Numbered from the stretch's first letter, positions 23,075 to 32,540 are shown. The stretch is DNA of 64,000 nt from Pseudomonas sp. SJZ074 (GCF_007828215.1 NZ_VIUE01000030.1:1-64000); one strand, 5' to 3'. Numbers and translations: made by a program. Notes: generated by a model not told the origin, from the letters alone.

Positions 23075-23569
23075 ATGACTGACAAAGACGTAAACAAAGT
23101 AAAGCGCAAGGGCACTTTCAAAAGCGCCCCGCTGCCTGTTGAGGCCCATACCGGTGCCGTACTGGCCGGCGAGGAGCTGGTCAAGGTGGCCGTTGCCGCC
23201 CTGGAAGACGTCAAGGCCCAGGACATCCAGGTGATCGACGTTCGTGAAAAGCAGAGCATCACGGACTTCATGATCATCGCCACCGGTACCTCCAACCGCC
23301 AGATCGGCGCGATGCTGGACAAGGTCCGCGAAGCGGTCAAGGCCCAGGGCATCAAGCCGCTGGGTGAAGAAGGCAAGGGCGACAGCGACTGGGTCCTGCT
23401 GGATATGGACGATGTCATCGTGCACATGATGACCGCCTCGGCACGTCAGTTCTACGACCTGGAGCGCCTGTGGGCCGGTGCCGAGCAGAGCCGTGCGGCG
23501 GATGCCCGTCACCACAGCCCTGAAAACACCCATGAGCACTTTACCAAGCTCAACAAAGACCAGCAGTAA
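23075..23569 (+). CDS. rsfS: Ribosome silencing factor RsfS
   Basis: RsfS binds ribosomal protein L14 and blocks subunit joining when nutrients are scarce. The 164-residue protein carries the Iojap-like core DIQVIDVREKQSITDFMIIA, ATGTSNRQIGAMLD and the DWVLLDMDDVIVHM strand. It is longer than the E. coli protein because of an N-terminal extension rich in lysine and a C-terminal tail. It is followed nine bases later by rlmH. Confidence 0.95.
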   Translation: MTDKDVNKVKRKGTFKSAPLPVEAHTGAVLAGEELVKVAVAALEDVKAQDIQVIDVREKQSITDFMIIATGTSNRQIGAMLDKVREAVKAQGIKPLGEEGKGDSDWVLLDMDDVIVHMMTASARQFYDLERLWAGAEQSRAADARHHSPENTHEHFTKLNKDQQ

Positions 23570-23578
23570 GGGATCGCT

Positions 23579-24046
23579 GTGCGACTGCGCCTGATCGCCG
23601 TCGGTTCCCGCATGCCCAAGTGGGTGGAAGAAGGCTGGCATGAATATGCCAAGCGTCTTCCTTCCGAACTGGCCCTGGAACTGGTGGAAATTCCGCTCAA
23701 CACCCGTGGGAAGAACGCCGACGTGGCGCGCTTCATTCGCCAGGAGGGCGAAGCCATGCTGGCCAAGGTCGGGCCGAACGAGCGCATCGTCACCCTCGAG
23801 GTCCACGGCAAGCCCTGGAGCACCGAGCAACTGGCGGTCGAGCTCGATCGCTGGCGGCTGGACTCGCGCACGGTGAATTTCATGGTCGGCGGCCCGGAAG
23901 GGCTGGCGCCGGAAGTCTGTGCCCGGGCCGATCAGCGCTGGTCGTTGTCGCCTCTGACGTTGCCGCACCCGTTGGTGCGGATTCTGATCGGTGAACAGTT
24001 GTATCGTGCCTGGACAGTCCTGTCCGGGCACCCTTACCACAAGTAA
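23579..24046 (+). CDS. rlmH: 23S rRNA pseudouridine-1915 N3-methyltransferase
   Basis: RlmH methylates pseudouridine 1915 in helix 69 of 23S rRNA on assembled ribosomes. The 155-residue SPOUT-class protein has the C-terminal knot motifs FMVGGPEGLAPEV and LPHPLVRILIGEQLYRAW. It begins with GTG, giving MRLRLIAVGSRMPKW as in other RlmH proteins. It ends ten bases before mrdA. Confidence 0.97.
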   Translation: MRLRLIAVGSRMPKWVEEGWHEYAKRLPSELALELVEIPLNTRGKNADVARFIRQEGEAMLAKVGPNERIVTLEVHGKPWSTEQLAVELDRWRLDSRTVNFMVGGPEGLAPEVCARADQRWSLSPLTLPHPLVRILIGEQLYRAWTVLSGHPYHK

Positions 24047-24056
24047 TCCTGCCCTC

Positions 24057-25952
24057 ATGCCTCAGCCGATCCGCATCAAGGACCACGAAAAAGACGCCCG
24101 CCTGGTGCGCAGTCGCGTCGTGTTCGGCGCCATTACGGTGGTGACGCTGATCGGCGTGCTGATTGCGCGGCTCTATTTCCTCCAGGTGATCCAGTACGAG
24201 TACCACTCGACCCTGTCGGAAAACAACCGGGTGCATGTGCAGCCGATCCCGCCGACCCGTGGTTTGATCTTCGACCGCAATGGCGTGGTGGTGGCTGACA
24301 ACCGCCCCAGCTTCAGCCTGAGCATGACCCGCGAGCGGTCCGGCGACTGGCAGCAGGTGCTGGATGTCATCGTCGAAGTGCTGCAACTGACGCCCGAGGA
24401 TCGGGCCATCTTCGAAAAACGCATGCGTCAGGGGCGTCGGCCGTTCGAGCCGGTGCCGATCCTGTTCGAGTTGACCGAAGAGCAGATTGCTCTGATCGCG
24501 GTGAACCAGTTCCGCCTGCCGGGCGTCGAGGTGGTGGCGCAGTTGGTGCGTCATTACCCCCAGGGGGCGCACTTTGCCCACTCGGTCGGCTACATGGGGC
24601 GGATCAACGAGAAAGAGCTCAAGAGCCTCGATCCGGTCAACTACAGCGGCACCCACCACATCGGCAAGACCGGCATCGAGCGCTTCTACGAGCCCGAGCT
24701 GCACGGCCAGGTGGGCTACGAAGAAGTCGAGACCAACGCCCGCGGTCGCGTGTTGCGGGTGCTCAAGCGCACCGACCCGATCCCCGGCAAGGACATTGTC
24801 CTGAGCCTGGACATCAAGTTGCAGGAAGCCGCTGAAGCGGCCCTGGGCGGACGCCGTGGCGCCGTGGTGGCGCTGGACCCGGCCACCGGCGAAGTCCTGG
24901 CGATGGTCAGCCAGCCGAGTTTCGACCCGAACCTGTTCGTCACCGGCATCAGTTTCAAGGCCTATGCCGAGTTGCGCGACTCCATCGACCGGCCCCTGTT
25001 CAACCGTGTCCTGCGCGGCCTCTACCCGCCAGGCTCGACCATAAAGCCGGCCGTGGCGATCGCCGGGCTGGACGCCGGCGTGGTGACCGCCTCGAGCCGG
25101 GTCTTCGACCCCGGTTATTACATGCTGCCCAACTACGACCACAAGTACCGTAACTGGAACCGTACCGGCGACGGCTATGTGGACCTGGAAACGGCGATCA
25201 TGCGTTCCAATGACACCTACTTCTATGACCTGGCCCATAAGCTGGGGATCGATAGGTTGTCGTCCTACCTGGGCAAGTTCGGCATCGGCCAGAAAGTCTC
25301 CCTGGACATGTTCGAGGAATCGCCCGGCCTGATGCCCTCACGGGAATGGAAGCGGGCGACCCGTCGCCAGGCGTGGTTCCCCGGTGAAACCCTGATCCTG
25401 GGGATCGGCCAGGGCTACATGCAGGCAACGCCGTTGCAACTGGCCCAGGCCACGGCCCTGGTGGCGAGCAAGGGCAAGTGGCATCGCCCGCACCTGGCCA
25501 AGACCATCGAAGGCCAGCCGCCCGTGGACCCGGACCCGATGCCGGACATCGTCCTGCACAATCCGTCGGACTGGCAGAAGGTCAACAACGGCATGCAGCA
25601 GGTGATGCACGGCGCCCGGGGTACGGCGCGCAAGGCGGCGATCGGCTCGCCTTATCGCATCGCCGGCAAGAGCGGTACGGCCCAGGTGGTCGCGATCAAG
25701 CAGGGCGAGAAGTACGACCGCTCCAAAGTCCAGGAGCGCCATCGCGACCACGCCTTGTTCGTCGGCTTCGCCCCGGCCGACAACCCGAAGATCGTTGTTT
25801 CGGTGATGGTCGAGAACGGTGAGTCCGGTTCCGGTGTCGCCGCGCCCGTGGTGCGTCAGGTGATGGATGCCTGGCTGCTGGACGAGCACGGCCAGCTCAA
25901 GCCCGAATTCGCAAGCCCCACCACCGCGGAGGCTACGGCCCGTGAAGAATAA
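24057..25952 (+). CDS. mrdA: Penicillin-binding protein 2 (elongation transpeptidase)
   Basis: PBP2 cross-links peptidoglycan in the rod-elongation machine with RodA and MreBCD. The 631-residue protein has one N-terminal transmembrane segment (about 22-44), a dimerisation region with PTRGLIFDRNG, and the transpeptidase motifs S327-T-I-K330, S384-N-D and K538-S-G. I chose the ATG at 24057 to match known PBP2 N-termini (MPQPIRIKDHEKDARLV). The 3' end overlaps the probable rodA start by eleven bases. Confidence 0.96.
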   Translation: MPQPIRIKDHEKDARLVRSRVVFGAITVVTLIGVLIARLYFLQVIQYEYHSTLSENNRVHVQPIPPTRGLIFDRNGVVVADNRPSFSLSMTRERSGDWQQVLDVIVEVLQLTPEDRAIFEKRMRQGRRPFEPVPILFELTEEQIALIAVNQFRLPGVEVVAQLVRHYPQGAHFAHSVGYMGRINEKELKSLDPVNYSGTHHIGKTGIERFYEPELHGQVGYEEVETNARGRVLRVLKRTDPIPGKDIVLSLDIKLQEAAEAALGGRRGAVVALDPATGEVLAMVSQPSFDPNLFVTGISFKAYAELRDSIDRPLFNRVLRGLYPPGSTIKPAVAIAGLDAGVVTASSRVFDPGYYMLPNYDHKYRNWNRTGDGYVDLETAIMRSNDTYFYDLAHKLGIDRLSSYLGKFGIGQKVSLDMFEESPGLMPSREWKRATRRQAWFPGETLILGIGQGYMQATPLQLAQATALVASKGKWHRPHLAKTIEGQPPVDPDPMPDIVLHNPSDWQKVNNGMQQVMHGARGTARKAAIGSPYRIAGKSGTAQVVAIKQGEKYDRSKVQERHRDHALFVGFAPADNPKIVVSVMVENGESGSGVAAPVVRQVMDAWLLDEHGQLKPEFASPTTAEATAREE

Positions 25953-27087
25953 TTTCGACCGGATCCTTTCCAGCGAAGATGTGATGCGCCGTCGCGCCAC
26001 GCTGTTGCAGCGCATGCACATCGATGGCCCGCTGCTGGTCCTGCTGCTGATCCTGGCCGCGGGCAGCCTGTTCGTCTTGTATTCGGCCAGCGGCAAGAGC
26101 TGGGACCTGCTGGCCAAGCAGGCCACCTCGTTCGGCATCGGCCTGGTGTCGATGATCGTCATCGCCCAGCTTGAACCTCGTTTCATGGCGCGCTGGGTGC
26201 CGCTGGCCTATGTGGTCGGCGTGAGCCTGTTGGTGGTGGTGGATGTAATGGGCCATAACGCCATGGGGGCCACGCGCTGGATCAATATCCCTGGGGTGAT
26301 CCGCTTCCAGCCTTCGGAATTCCTGAAGATCATCATGCCGGCGACCATCGCCTGGTACTTGTCCAAGCGCACCTTGCCGCCGCAGCTCAAGCACGTGTGC
26401 ATCAGCCTGATGCTGATCGGCATCCCGTTCATCCTGATCGTGCGCCAGCCGGACCTTGGCACTTCATTGCTGATCCTGGCGGGGGGAGCCTTCGTGCTGT
26501 TCATGGGCGGGTTGCGCTGGCGCTGGATCTTGAGCGTGATCGCCATCGCGATACCGGTGTCGGTCGCCATGTGGTACTTCGTGATGCACGACTACCAGAA
26601 GCAGCGCATCCTGACCTTCCTCGACCCGGAAAGCGACCCATTGGGCACCGGCTGGAACATCATCCAGTCCAAGGCCGCCATCGGCTCCGGCGGGGTATTC
26701 GGCAAGGGTTGGCTGATGGGCACCCAGTCGCACCTGGACTTCCTGCCGGAAAGCCACACCGACTTCATCATCGCCGTGATGGGCGAGGAGTTCGGCCTGG
26801 TGGGGATCTGCCTGCTGCTGCTGATCTATCTGTTGCTGATCGGCCGGGGGCTGGTCATCACCGCCCAGGCGCAGACCTTGTTCGGCAAGTTGCTGGCGGG
26901 CAGCCTGACCATGACGTTTTTTGTTTACGTTTTCGTCAACATCGGTATGGTCAGTGGCCTGTTGCCGGTCGTGGGGGTGCCGTTGCCCTTCATCAGCTAC
27001 GGAGGAACTTCGCTGGTGACGCTACTGTCAGCGTTTGGGGTCTTGATGTCGATCCATACCCACCGCAAGTGGATCGCGCAGGTTTGA
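25942..27087 (+). CDS. rodA: Rod-shape SEDS glycosyltransferase RodA
   Basis: RodA polymerises lipid II glycan strands with PBP2 during elongation. The 381-residue membrane protein shows SEDS-family segments: WINIPGVIRFQPSEFLKI, VRQPDLGTSLLI, QSHLDFLPESHTDFI and LPFISYGGTSLVT. I chose the GTG at 25942, nine bases after GGAGG inside the end of mrdA, because KNNFDRILSSEDVMRRRA matches Pseudomonas RodA N-termini. An ATG at 25984 is the alternative. Confidence 0.95.
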   Translation: MKNNFDRILSSEDVMRRRATLLQRMHIDGPLLVLLLILAAGSLFVLYSASGKSWDLLAKQATSFGIGLVSMIVIAQLEPRFMARWVPLAYVVGVSLLVVVDVMGHNAMGATRWINIPGVIRFQPSEFLKIIMPATIAWYLSKRTLPPQLKHVCISLMLIGIPFILIVRQPDLGTSLLILAGGAFVLFMGGLRWRWILSVIAIAIPVSVAMWYFVMHDYQKQRILTFLDPESDPLGTGWNIIQSKAAIGSGGVFGKGWLMGTQSHLDFLPESHTDFIIAVMGEEFGLVGICLLLLIYLLLIGRGLVITAQAQTLFGKLLAGSLTMTFFVYVFVNIGMVSGLLPVVGVPLPFISYGGTSLVTLLSAFGVLMSIHTHRKWIAQV

Positions 27088-27104
27088 ATAAGGTGAAGAG
27101 TTCA

Positions 27105-28112
27105 ATGCAAGCAATGCGTGGCTGGTCGGCGCGACATGCGTGGGTCGGCCTGATCGGCCTCCTGGGCGGTGCGTCGCACGCCTTGGCCGGTGAATACGAA
27201 GGCTCGCCCCAGGTGGCCGAATTCGTCGGTGAAATGACCCGCGACTACGGCTTCGCCGGTGAGCAACTGATGGGGGTGTTCCGCGAGGCTGAACGCAAGC
27301 AGTCGATCCTCGACGCGATCTCCCGGCCCGCCGAGCGGGTCAAACAGTGGAGCGAATACCGGCCGATGTTCATCACCGAGGCGCGCGTCGCCCGGGGCGT
27401 GGACTTCTGGCGCCAACACGAGGCCGCCCTGGCCCGCGCCGAGCAGGAATATGGCGTGCCGGCCCAGGTCATCGTGTCCATCATCGGCGTCGAGACCTTC
27501 TTTGGCCGCAATACCGGGAATTTCCGGGTGATCGACGCGCTGTCGACCCTGGGCTTCGATTACCCGCCGCGGGCCGAGTTCTTCCGCAAAGAACTGCGCG
27601 AGTTCCTCTTGTTGGCCCGCGAGGAGCAGGTCGACCCGCTGACCCTCAAGGGGTCCTATGCCGGGGCCATGGGCCTGCCGCAATTCATGCCCAGCAGTTT
27701 CCGCGCCTATGCGGTAGATTTCGATGGCGATGGCCACATCAATATCTGGACCAACCCGACCGATGCCATCGGTAGTGTTGCCAGCTATTTCAAGCGCCAC
27801 GGCTGGGAAGCCGGTCAACCGGTGGTCAGCCGTGCCGACGTGCGAGGCGAGCAGGTGGACGAAGGCCTGAGCGAAGGCATCGAGCCGACGAAAACCGTCG
27901 GGGAGTTGCGGGCGCTGGGCTGGTCGAGTCATGATGCGCTGCGTGACGACATGCCCGTCACCGCCATCCGCCTGGAAGGCGAGCAGGGCCCTGAATACTG
28001 GATGGGTCTGAAGAATTTCTACGCAATTACGCGTTATAACCGCAGTGTGATGTACGCCATGGCTGTGCATCAACTGTCTGAAGAGCTGGTCAAAGCACGG
28101 GGCGTCAAATAA
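27105..28112 (+). CDS. mltB: Membrane-bound lytic murein transglycosylase B
   Basis: MltB-type enzymes cleave the glycan between MurNAc and GlcNAc with formation of 1,6-anhydroMurNAc. The 335-residue protein has an N-terminal signal sequence (no clear lipobox, so it resembles the soluble SltB form), the catalytic glutamate E130 in SIIGVETFFGRNTG, and the conserved GAMGLPQFMPSSFRAYAVD. It follows rodA by 17 bases and its stop overlaps the rlpA start as TAATG. An open frame runs far upstream through rodA, but only the part from 27105 fits the family. Confidence 0.94.
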   Translation: MQAMRGWSARHAWVGLIGLLGGASHALAGEYEGSPQVAEFVGEMTRDYGFAGEQLMGVFREAERKQSILDAISRPAERVKQWSEYRPMFITEARVARGVDFWRQHEAALARAEQEYGVPAQVIVSIIGVETFFGRNTGNFRVIDALSTLGFDYPPRAEFFRKELREFLLLAREEQVDPLTLKGSYAGAMGLPQFMPSSFRAYAVDFDGDGHINIWTNPTDAIGSVASYFKRHGWEAGQPVVSRADVRGEQVDEGLSEGIEPTKTVGELRALGWSSHDALRDDMPVTAIRLEGEQGPEYWMGLKNFYAITRYNRSVMYAMAVHQLSEELVKARGVK

Positions 28113-29137
28113 TGCAGGCATTGCCTACCTATCAACCCCTGAACGCCAGGCCCTTGAAGTTCGTGGCACTGGCTGCGCTGTCGCTGTTGGTCGTCAGTTG
28201 TTCGACCAGTCGCGCACCGACCCAGAAAAACACCACCGCCGTGCGCGCCATGCCGGGCCTGGACATCAACCGTGCCCACAAGGACGGCGCGCCGTGGTGG
28301 GACGTGGATGTCTCGCGCATTCCCGACGCCACCCCGACCCTGCACACCGGCCCCTACAAGGCCAACCCGTACACGGTGCTGGGCAAGACCTATTTCCCGA
28401 TGGCCGACTCCAAGACCTACGTCGCCTCGGGCACAGCGTCCTGGTATGGCACCAAGTTCCATGGCCAGAACACCGCCAATGGTGAGGTGTATGACCTGTA
28501 CGGCATGAGCGCGGCCCACAAGACCTTGCCGTTGCCCAGTTACGTGCGGGTGACCAACCTGGACAACAACAAGAGCGTGATCCTGCGGGTCAATGACCGT
28601 GGGCCGTTCTATTCCGACCGTATCATCGACTTGTCGTATGCGGCGGCGAAAAAACTCGGTTACGCTGAAATCGGCACCGCGCGGGTCAAGGTCGAGGGCA
28701 TCGACCCGCAGGAATGGTGGGCCCAGCGTGGCCGTCCGGCGCCTTTGATGCTCAACGAGCCAAAAGTGGCGCAAAATGCCGCGCCGACGGTGACGGCATC
28801 CACCGGCACGGTCGAACAATGGACACCGCCGCCACAGCAACACGCCGCGGCCGTAGTGCCTGTGCAGTTGGATGCAAAAAAAAACGCTTCTGCAACAGCG
28901 TCTGGCCAGTATCTGCAGGTGGGCGCGTTCGCCAACCCGGACGCTGCCGAGCTGCTCCGGTCGAAGCTCAGCTCGATGGTGAGCGCTCCGGTGTTCATCA
29001 GCTCGATCGTGCGCAACCAGCAGACACTGCATCGGGTGCGCCTGGGGCCGATCGGCTCTCCGGGTGAAGTCCAGCAGGTGCAGAACAGCGTGCGCCTGGC
29101 CAATCTCGGTTCGCCGAGCCTGGTCACTGCCGAATGA
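28112..29137 (+). CDS. rlpA: Septal ring lytic transglycosylase RlpA
   Basis: RlpA is an outer-membrane lipoprotein; in P. aeruginosa it is a lytic transglycosylase that acts on denuded glycans at the septum. The 341-residue protein has a lipobox ending LVVSC with the lipidated C30, a double-psi beta-barrel domain (ASGTASWYGTKFHGQNTANG, about 109-205) and a C-terminal SPOR domain (about 262-338) that binds denuded peptidoglycan. Its start is coupled to the mltB stop codon. Confidence 0.95.
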   Translation: MQALPTYQPLNARPLKFVALAALSLLVVSCSTSRAPTQKNTTAVRAMPGLDINRAHKDGAPWWDVDVSRIPDATPTLHTGPYKANPYTVLGKTYFPMADSKTYVASGTASWYGTKFHGQNTANGEVYDLYGMSAAHKTLPLPSYVRVTNLDNNKSVILRVNDRGPFYSDRIIDLSYAAAKKLGYAEIGTARVKVEGIDPQEWWAQRGRPAPLMLNEPKVAQNAAPTVTASTGTVEQWTPPPQQHAAAVVPVQLDAKKNASATASGQYLQVGAFANPDAAELLRSKLSSMVSAPVFISSIVRNQQTLHRVRLGPIGSPGEVQQVQNSVRLANLGSPSLVTAE

Positions 29138-29146
29138 TTGATTGAA

Positions 29147-29171
29147 GGCCCGCTTGCGGTTCGAGCGGGTC
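29147..29171 (+). terminator. Weak hairpin after rlpA
   Basis: An eight-pair stem (GGCCCGCT with AGCGGGTCC, including one G-T pair) encloses a nine-base loop ten bases after the rlpA stop codon. The T-tract after it is poor, so it may be an attenuator or processing hairpin between rlpA and dacA and not a full terminator. Confidence 0.4.
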
Positions 29172-29304
29172 CGGTTGTTGGCTCCATGAATAACAAAAGC
29201 CCGGCAAGGGATGTGAGTGAGCAACTTAATACGCGGCGGCCCGTCAAGAAGGCTGCCTGTTCAGTATTGCCTCCGGGCAGTCCATTAGCGATTTCGAGAG
29301 ACGG

Positions 29305-30462
29305 ATGAACATTACCACCTTTGCCAAACGCCTTTGCCTGTTAGTCCCGCTGCTTCTTTCACCTGCCGCGTTCGCGGTCGAGATGATGCCGTCGCCTCCA
29401 CAACTGGCGGCCAAGGCCTTTGTGCTCATGGACGCCAGCAGCGGCAATGTGCTGGTCGAGAGCAACGGTGACCAGCGCCTGCCACCGGCCAGCCTGACCA
29501 AGCTGATGACCGCCTACATCGCGACCCTGGAAATCCGTCGCGGCCAGATCGGCGAGAACGACCCGGTGACCGTCAGCGAAAATGCCTGGCGCACCGGCGG
29601 TTCGCGGATGTTCATCAAGGTCGGCTCGCAGGTGACCGTCAGCGACCTGCTGCACGGCATCATCATCCAGTCCGGCAACGACGCCAGCGTCGCCCTCGCC
29701 GAGCACATCGCTGGCAGCGAAGACGCGTTTGCCGACATGATGAACAAGACGGTTGCCGACCTGGGCATGACCAACAGCCACTTCATGAACCCGACCGGCC
29801 TGCCGAACCCCGAGCACTACTCGTCGGCGCATGACATGGCGGTCCTGGCCCGGGCGATCATCCACGAAGACCCGGCGCACTACGCCATTTATTCCCAGAA
29901 GGAGTTCTTCTGGAACGGTATCAAGCAGCCCAACCGCAACCTGTTGCTGTGGCGCGACAAGACCGTCGACGGCCTGAAGACCGGCCATACCGAAGAGGCC
30001 GGCTACTGCATGGTGTCTTCGGCAGTGCGTGACGGCATGCGCCTGATCGCCGTGGTGTTCGGTACCAACAGCGAAGTGGCCCGTGCCGCTGAAACCCAGA
30101 AGCTGCTGACCTACGGTTTCCGCTTCTTCGAAACCCAGACCTTCTACCAGAAGGGCACCGAACTGGCCCAGGCCCAGGTCTGGAAAGGCACCAGCAGCCA
30201 GGTTAAAGCCGGCCTGGCCGAAGACCTGACCATGACTCTGCCAAAAGGCCAGCTCAAAAAGCTCGCTGCCAGCATGACCCTGAACCCGCAACTGACCGCC
30301 CCCATCGCCAAAGGCGACGTGATCGGTAAGGTTGAAGTCAAACTGGAAGACAAAGTGGTGCACAGCGCCGACTTGATCGCGCTGGATGCGGTCGAGGAAG
30401 GTGGTATCTTCCGCCGCATGTGGGATAGCATCCGGCTATTCTTCTACGGCTTGTTCAACTGA
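29305..30462 (+). CDS. dacA: D-alanyl-D-alanine carboxypeptidase (PBP5/6 type)
   Basis: This enzyme trims the terminal D-alanine from peptidoglycan stem peptides. The 385-residue protein has a signal peptide (about 1-25), the S11 peptidase triad S63-L-T-K66, S123-G-N125 and K225-T-G227, a C-terminal PBP5-like domain and an amphipathic C-terminal anchor (FRRMWDSIRLFFYGLFN). In Pseudomonas the gene is often named dacC. A terminator hairpin follows. Confidence 0.96.
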   Translation: MNITTFAKRLCLLVPLLLSPAAFAVEMMPSPPQLAAKAFVLMDASSGNVLVESNGDQRLPPASLTKLMTAYIATLEIRRGQIGENDPVTVSENAWRTGGSRMFIKVGSQVTVSDLLHGIIIQSGNDASVALAEHIAGSEDAFADMMNKTVADLGMTNSHFMNPTGLPNPEHYSSAHDMAVLARAIIHEDPAHYAIYSQKEFFWNGIKQPNRNLLLWRDKTVDGLKTGHTEEAGYCMVSSAVRDGMRLIAVVFGTNSEVARAAETQKLLTYGFRFFETQTFYQKGTELAQAQVWKGTSSQVKAGLAEDLTMTLPKGQLKKLAASMTLNPQLTAPIAKGDVIGKVEVKLEDKVVHSADLIALDAVEEGGIFRRMWDSIRLFFYGLFN

Positions 30463-30480
30463 ATCGAAGGTTGACTGCAC

Positions 30481-30518
30481 GGCCCCGTTCCTGTCCGGTG
30501 CGGGGCCTTGTTCGTTTT
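30481..30518 (+). terminator. Rho-independent terminator after dacA
   Basis: GGCCCCG (30481-30487) pairs with CGGGGCC (30501-30507) and is followed by the T-rich TTGTTCGTTTT. It begins 18 bases past the dacA stop, before the ybeD-lipB-lipA unit. Confidence 0.75.
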
Positions 30519-30541
30519 CACGTCTACGAGGCCGTTACGCC

Positions 30542-30817
30542 ATGACAGACTCAGAAGTAAAGGCGCCAAAGATCGAATTTCCCTGCAAGGACTATCCGAT
30601 CAAAGTGATTGGCGACACCGGAGTGGGCTTCAAGGACAAGGTCGTTGCCATTCTGGAAAAACACGCCACCGTCGATCTCCTGACCCTGGCCGAGCGCCAG
30701 AGCAGCAACGGCAAGTACACGACGATCCAATTGCACATCGTTGCGACTGGCCAGGAGCAGCTGTACGACATCAATAGCGAGCTGCGGGCGACCGGCGTCG
30801 TGCACATGGTCTTGTGA
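30542..30817 (+). CDS. ybeD: YbeD/DUF493 family protein
   Basis: This 91-residue cytoplasmic protein belongs to the YbeD family, an ACT-like small regulator fold (IEFPCKDYPIKVIGDTG, SSNGKYTTIQLHIVATGQEQ, LRATGVVHMVL). Its conserved place beside lipB suggests a link to lipoate metabolism, but its activity is unknown. Its stop TGA overlaps the lipB ATG as TGATG. Confidence 0.92.
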   Translation: MTDSEVKAPKIEFPCKDYPIKVIGDTGVGFKDKVVAILEKHATVDLLTLAERQSSNGKYTTIQLHIVATGQEQLYDINSELRATGVVHMVL

Positions 30818-31464
30818 TGCCGGGCACGCTGGGCTTTCGCGAGCTGGGTCAGATGGCTTACGAGCCGGTCTGGCATGCCATGCAGCGCTTTACCAACGAA
30901 CGAGGCAACACCGCCGAAGACGAAGTCTGGCTGGTGGAGCACCCGCCGGTGTTCACCCAGGGCCAGGCCGGCAAGGCCGAGCATCTGCTGCTGCCGGGGG
31001 ATATTCCAGTGGTGAAGGTCGACCGGGGCGGGCAGGTGACTTACCATGGCCCCGGCCAGTTGGTTGCCTACCTGTTGCTGGACGTGCGCAAGCTGGGGTT
31101 CGGCGTGCGCGAGCTGGTAACGCGCATGGAAAGCTGCCTGATCGAGTTGCTGGCCAGCTACGGCGTCACGGCGCAGGCCAGGCCGGATGCGCCGGGGGTC
31201 TACGTCGACGGGGCGAAAATCGCCTCCCTGGGCCTGCGGATCCGCCACGGTTGTTCGTTTCACGGCCTGGCGTTGAACGTGGACATGGACCTTTCGCCGT
31301 TTCGACGGATTAATCCCTGTGGCTACGCGGGGCTGGCGATGACCCAGCTGCGCGATCACACAGGATCGATTGAATTTGCCGAGGTAAGTGCCCGGCTGCG
31401 CGCGCAGCTCGTCAAACACCTCGACTATGCTGAGCAGACGACCCTTACGGGCGGAATCGACTGA
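30817..31464 (+). CDS. lipB: Octanoyl-[ACP]:protein N-octanoyltransferase
   Basis: LipB moves octanoyl groups from acyl carrier protein to the lipoyl domains of 2-oxoacid dehydrogenases. The 215-residue protein contains DRGGQVTYHGPGQLVAY, the catalytic lysine K134 in DGAKIASLG and the catalytic cysteine C168 in INPCGYAG. I chose the ATG at 30817, coupled to the ybeD stop; a GTG three bases upstream is less likely. It is followed two bases later by lipA. Confidence 0.96.
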   Translation: MPGTLGFRELGQMAYEPVWHAMQRFTNERGNTAEDEVWLVEHPPVFTQGQAGKAEHLLLPGDIPVVKVDRGGQVTYHGPGQLVAYLLLDVRKLGFGVRELVTRMESCLIELLASYGVTAQARPDAPGVYVDGAKIASLGLRIRHGCSFHGLALNVDMDLSPFRRINPCGYAGLAMTQLRDHTGSIEFAEVSARLRAQLVKHLDYAEQTTLTGGID

Positions 31465-31465
31465 T

Positions 31466-32488
31466 ATGACTACTGATGCAGTGCAAACCATGATCCCGAC
31501 GCAGGACGTTACCGAGCGTCCGGCCCCACGTGCCAAGGTCGAGGCCGGCGTCAAGCTGCGCGGCGCCGAGAAGGTTGCGCGCATCCCGGTCAAGATCATC
31601 CCGACCACCGAATTGCCGAAGAAGCCTGACTGGATCCGCGTGCGCATTCCGGTGTCCCCGGAAGTCGACCGTATCAAGGCCCTGCTGCGTAAGCACAAGC
31701 TGCACAGCGTCTGCGAAGAAGCCTCCTGCCCGAATCTGGGCGAGTGTTTCTCCGGCGGCACCGCGACCTTCATGATCATGGGCGACATCTGCACCCGTCG
31801 CTGCCCGTTCTGCGACGTCGGCCACGGCCGGCCGAAGCCGCTGGACGCAAGCGAGCCGGAAAACCTGGCCGTTGCCATTGCCGACCTGAAGCTCAAGTAC
31901 GTGGTCATCACCTCGGTGGACCGCGATGACCTGCGTGACGGCGGTGCCCAGCACTTTGCCGATTGCATCCGTGAAATCCGCAAGCTGTCGCCGAACGTGC
32001 AACTCGAAACGCTGGTGCCGGACTACCGTGGTCGCATGGACATCGCTCTGGAGATCACCGCTGCCGAGCCGCCGGATGTGTTCAACCACAACCTGGAAAC
32101 CGTGCCGCGCTTGTACAAAGCTGCGCGGCCGGGTTCGGACTACCAGTGGTCGTTGACCTTGCTGCAGCGCTTCAAGCAGATGATGCCGCACGTTCCGACC
32201 AAGTCTGGGCTGATGCTGGGCCTGGGGGAGACCGACGAAGAGGTTATCGAGGTCATGAAGCGCATGCGTGAGCATGACATCGATATGCTGACCCTGGGGC
32301 AGTATCTGCAGCCTTCGCGTAGTCACTTGCCGGTGCAGCGGTTTGTGCATCCGGATACCTTTGCCTGGTTTGCCGAGGAAGGGTACAAGATGGGCTTCAA
32401 GAATGTGGCTTCGGGGCCTTTGGTGCGGTCTTCGTATCATGCCGACGAACAGGCGAAACTGGTTAAGGCTGAGTTGTTGGGGTCTTGA
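31466..32488 (+). CDS. lipA: Lipoyl synthase
   Basis: LipA is a radical SAM enzyme that inserts two sulphurs into octanoyl-proteins to make lipoate. The 340-residue protein has the auxiliary cluster cysteines C83, C88 and C94 (CEEASCPNLGEC) and the radical SAM triad C109, C113 and C116 (CTRRCPFC). I chose the ATG at 31466, two bases after the lipB stop. It completes the lipBA pathway. Confidence 0.97.
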   Translation: MTTDAVQTMIPTQDVTERPAPRAKVEAGVKLRGAEKVARIPVKIIPTTELPKKPDWIRVRIPVSPEVDRIKALLRKHKLHSVCEEASCPNLGECFSGGTATFMIMGDICTRRCPFCDVGHGRPKPLDASEPENLAVAIADLKLKYVVITSVDRDDLRDGGAQHFADCIREIRKLSPNVQLETLVPDYRGRMDIALEITAAEPPDVFNHNLETVPRLYKAARPGSDYQWSLTLLQRFKQMMPHVPTKSGLMLGLGETDEEVIEVMKRMREHDIDMLTLGQYLQPSRSHLPVQRFVHPDTFAWFAEEGYKMGFKNVASGPLVRSSYHADEQAKLVKAELLGS

Positions 32489-32540
32489 TTTAGCTTTGGG
32501 GTTTGGTGGGGTGGTGTGTATATCCGTTGCTGCGGTAACG

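Noticed and set aside
26397..27104. Upstream extension of the mltB frame through rodA
   Set aside because: The extension is an out-of-frame reading of rodA. The mltB signal sequence starts at 27105.
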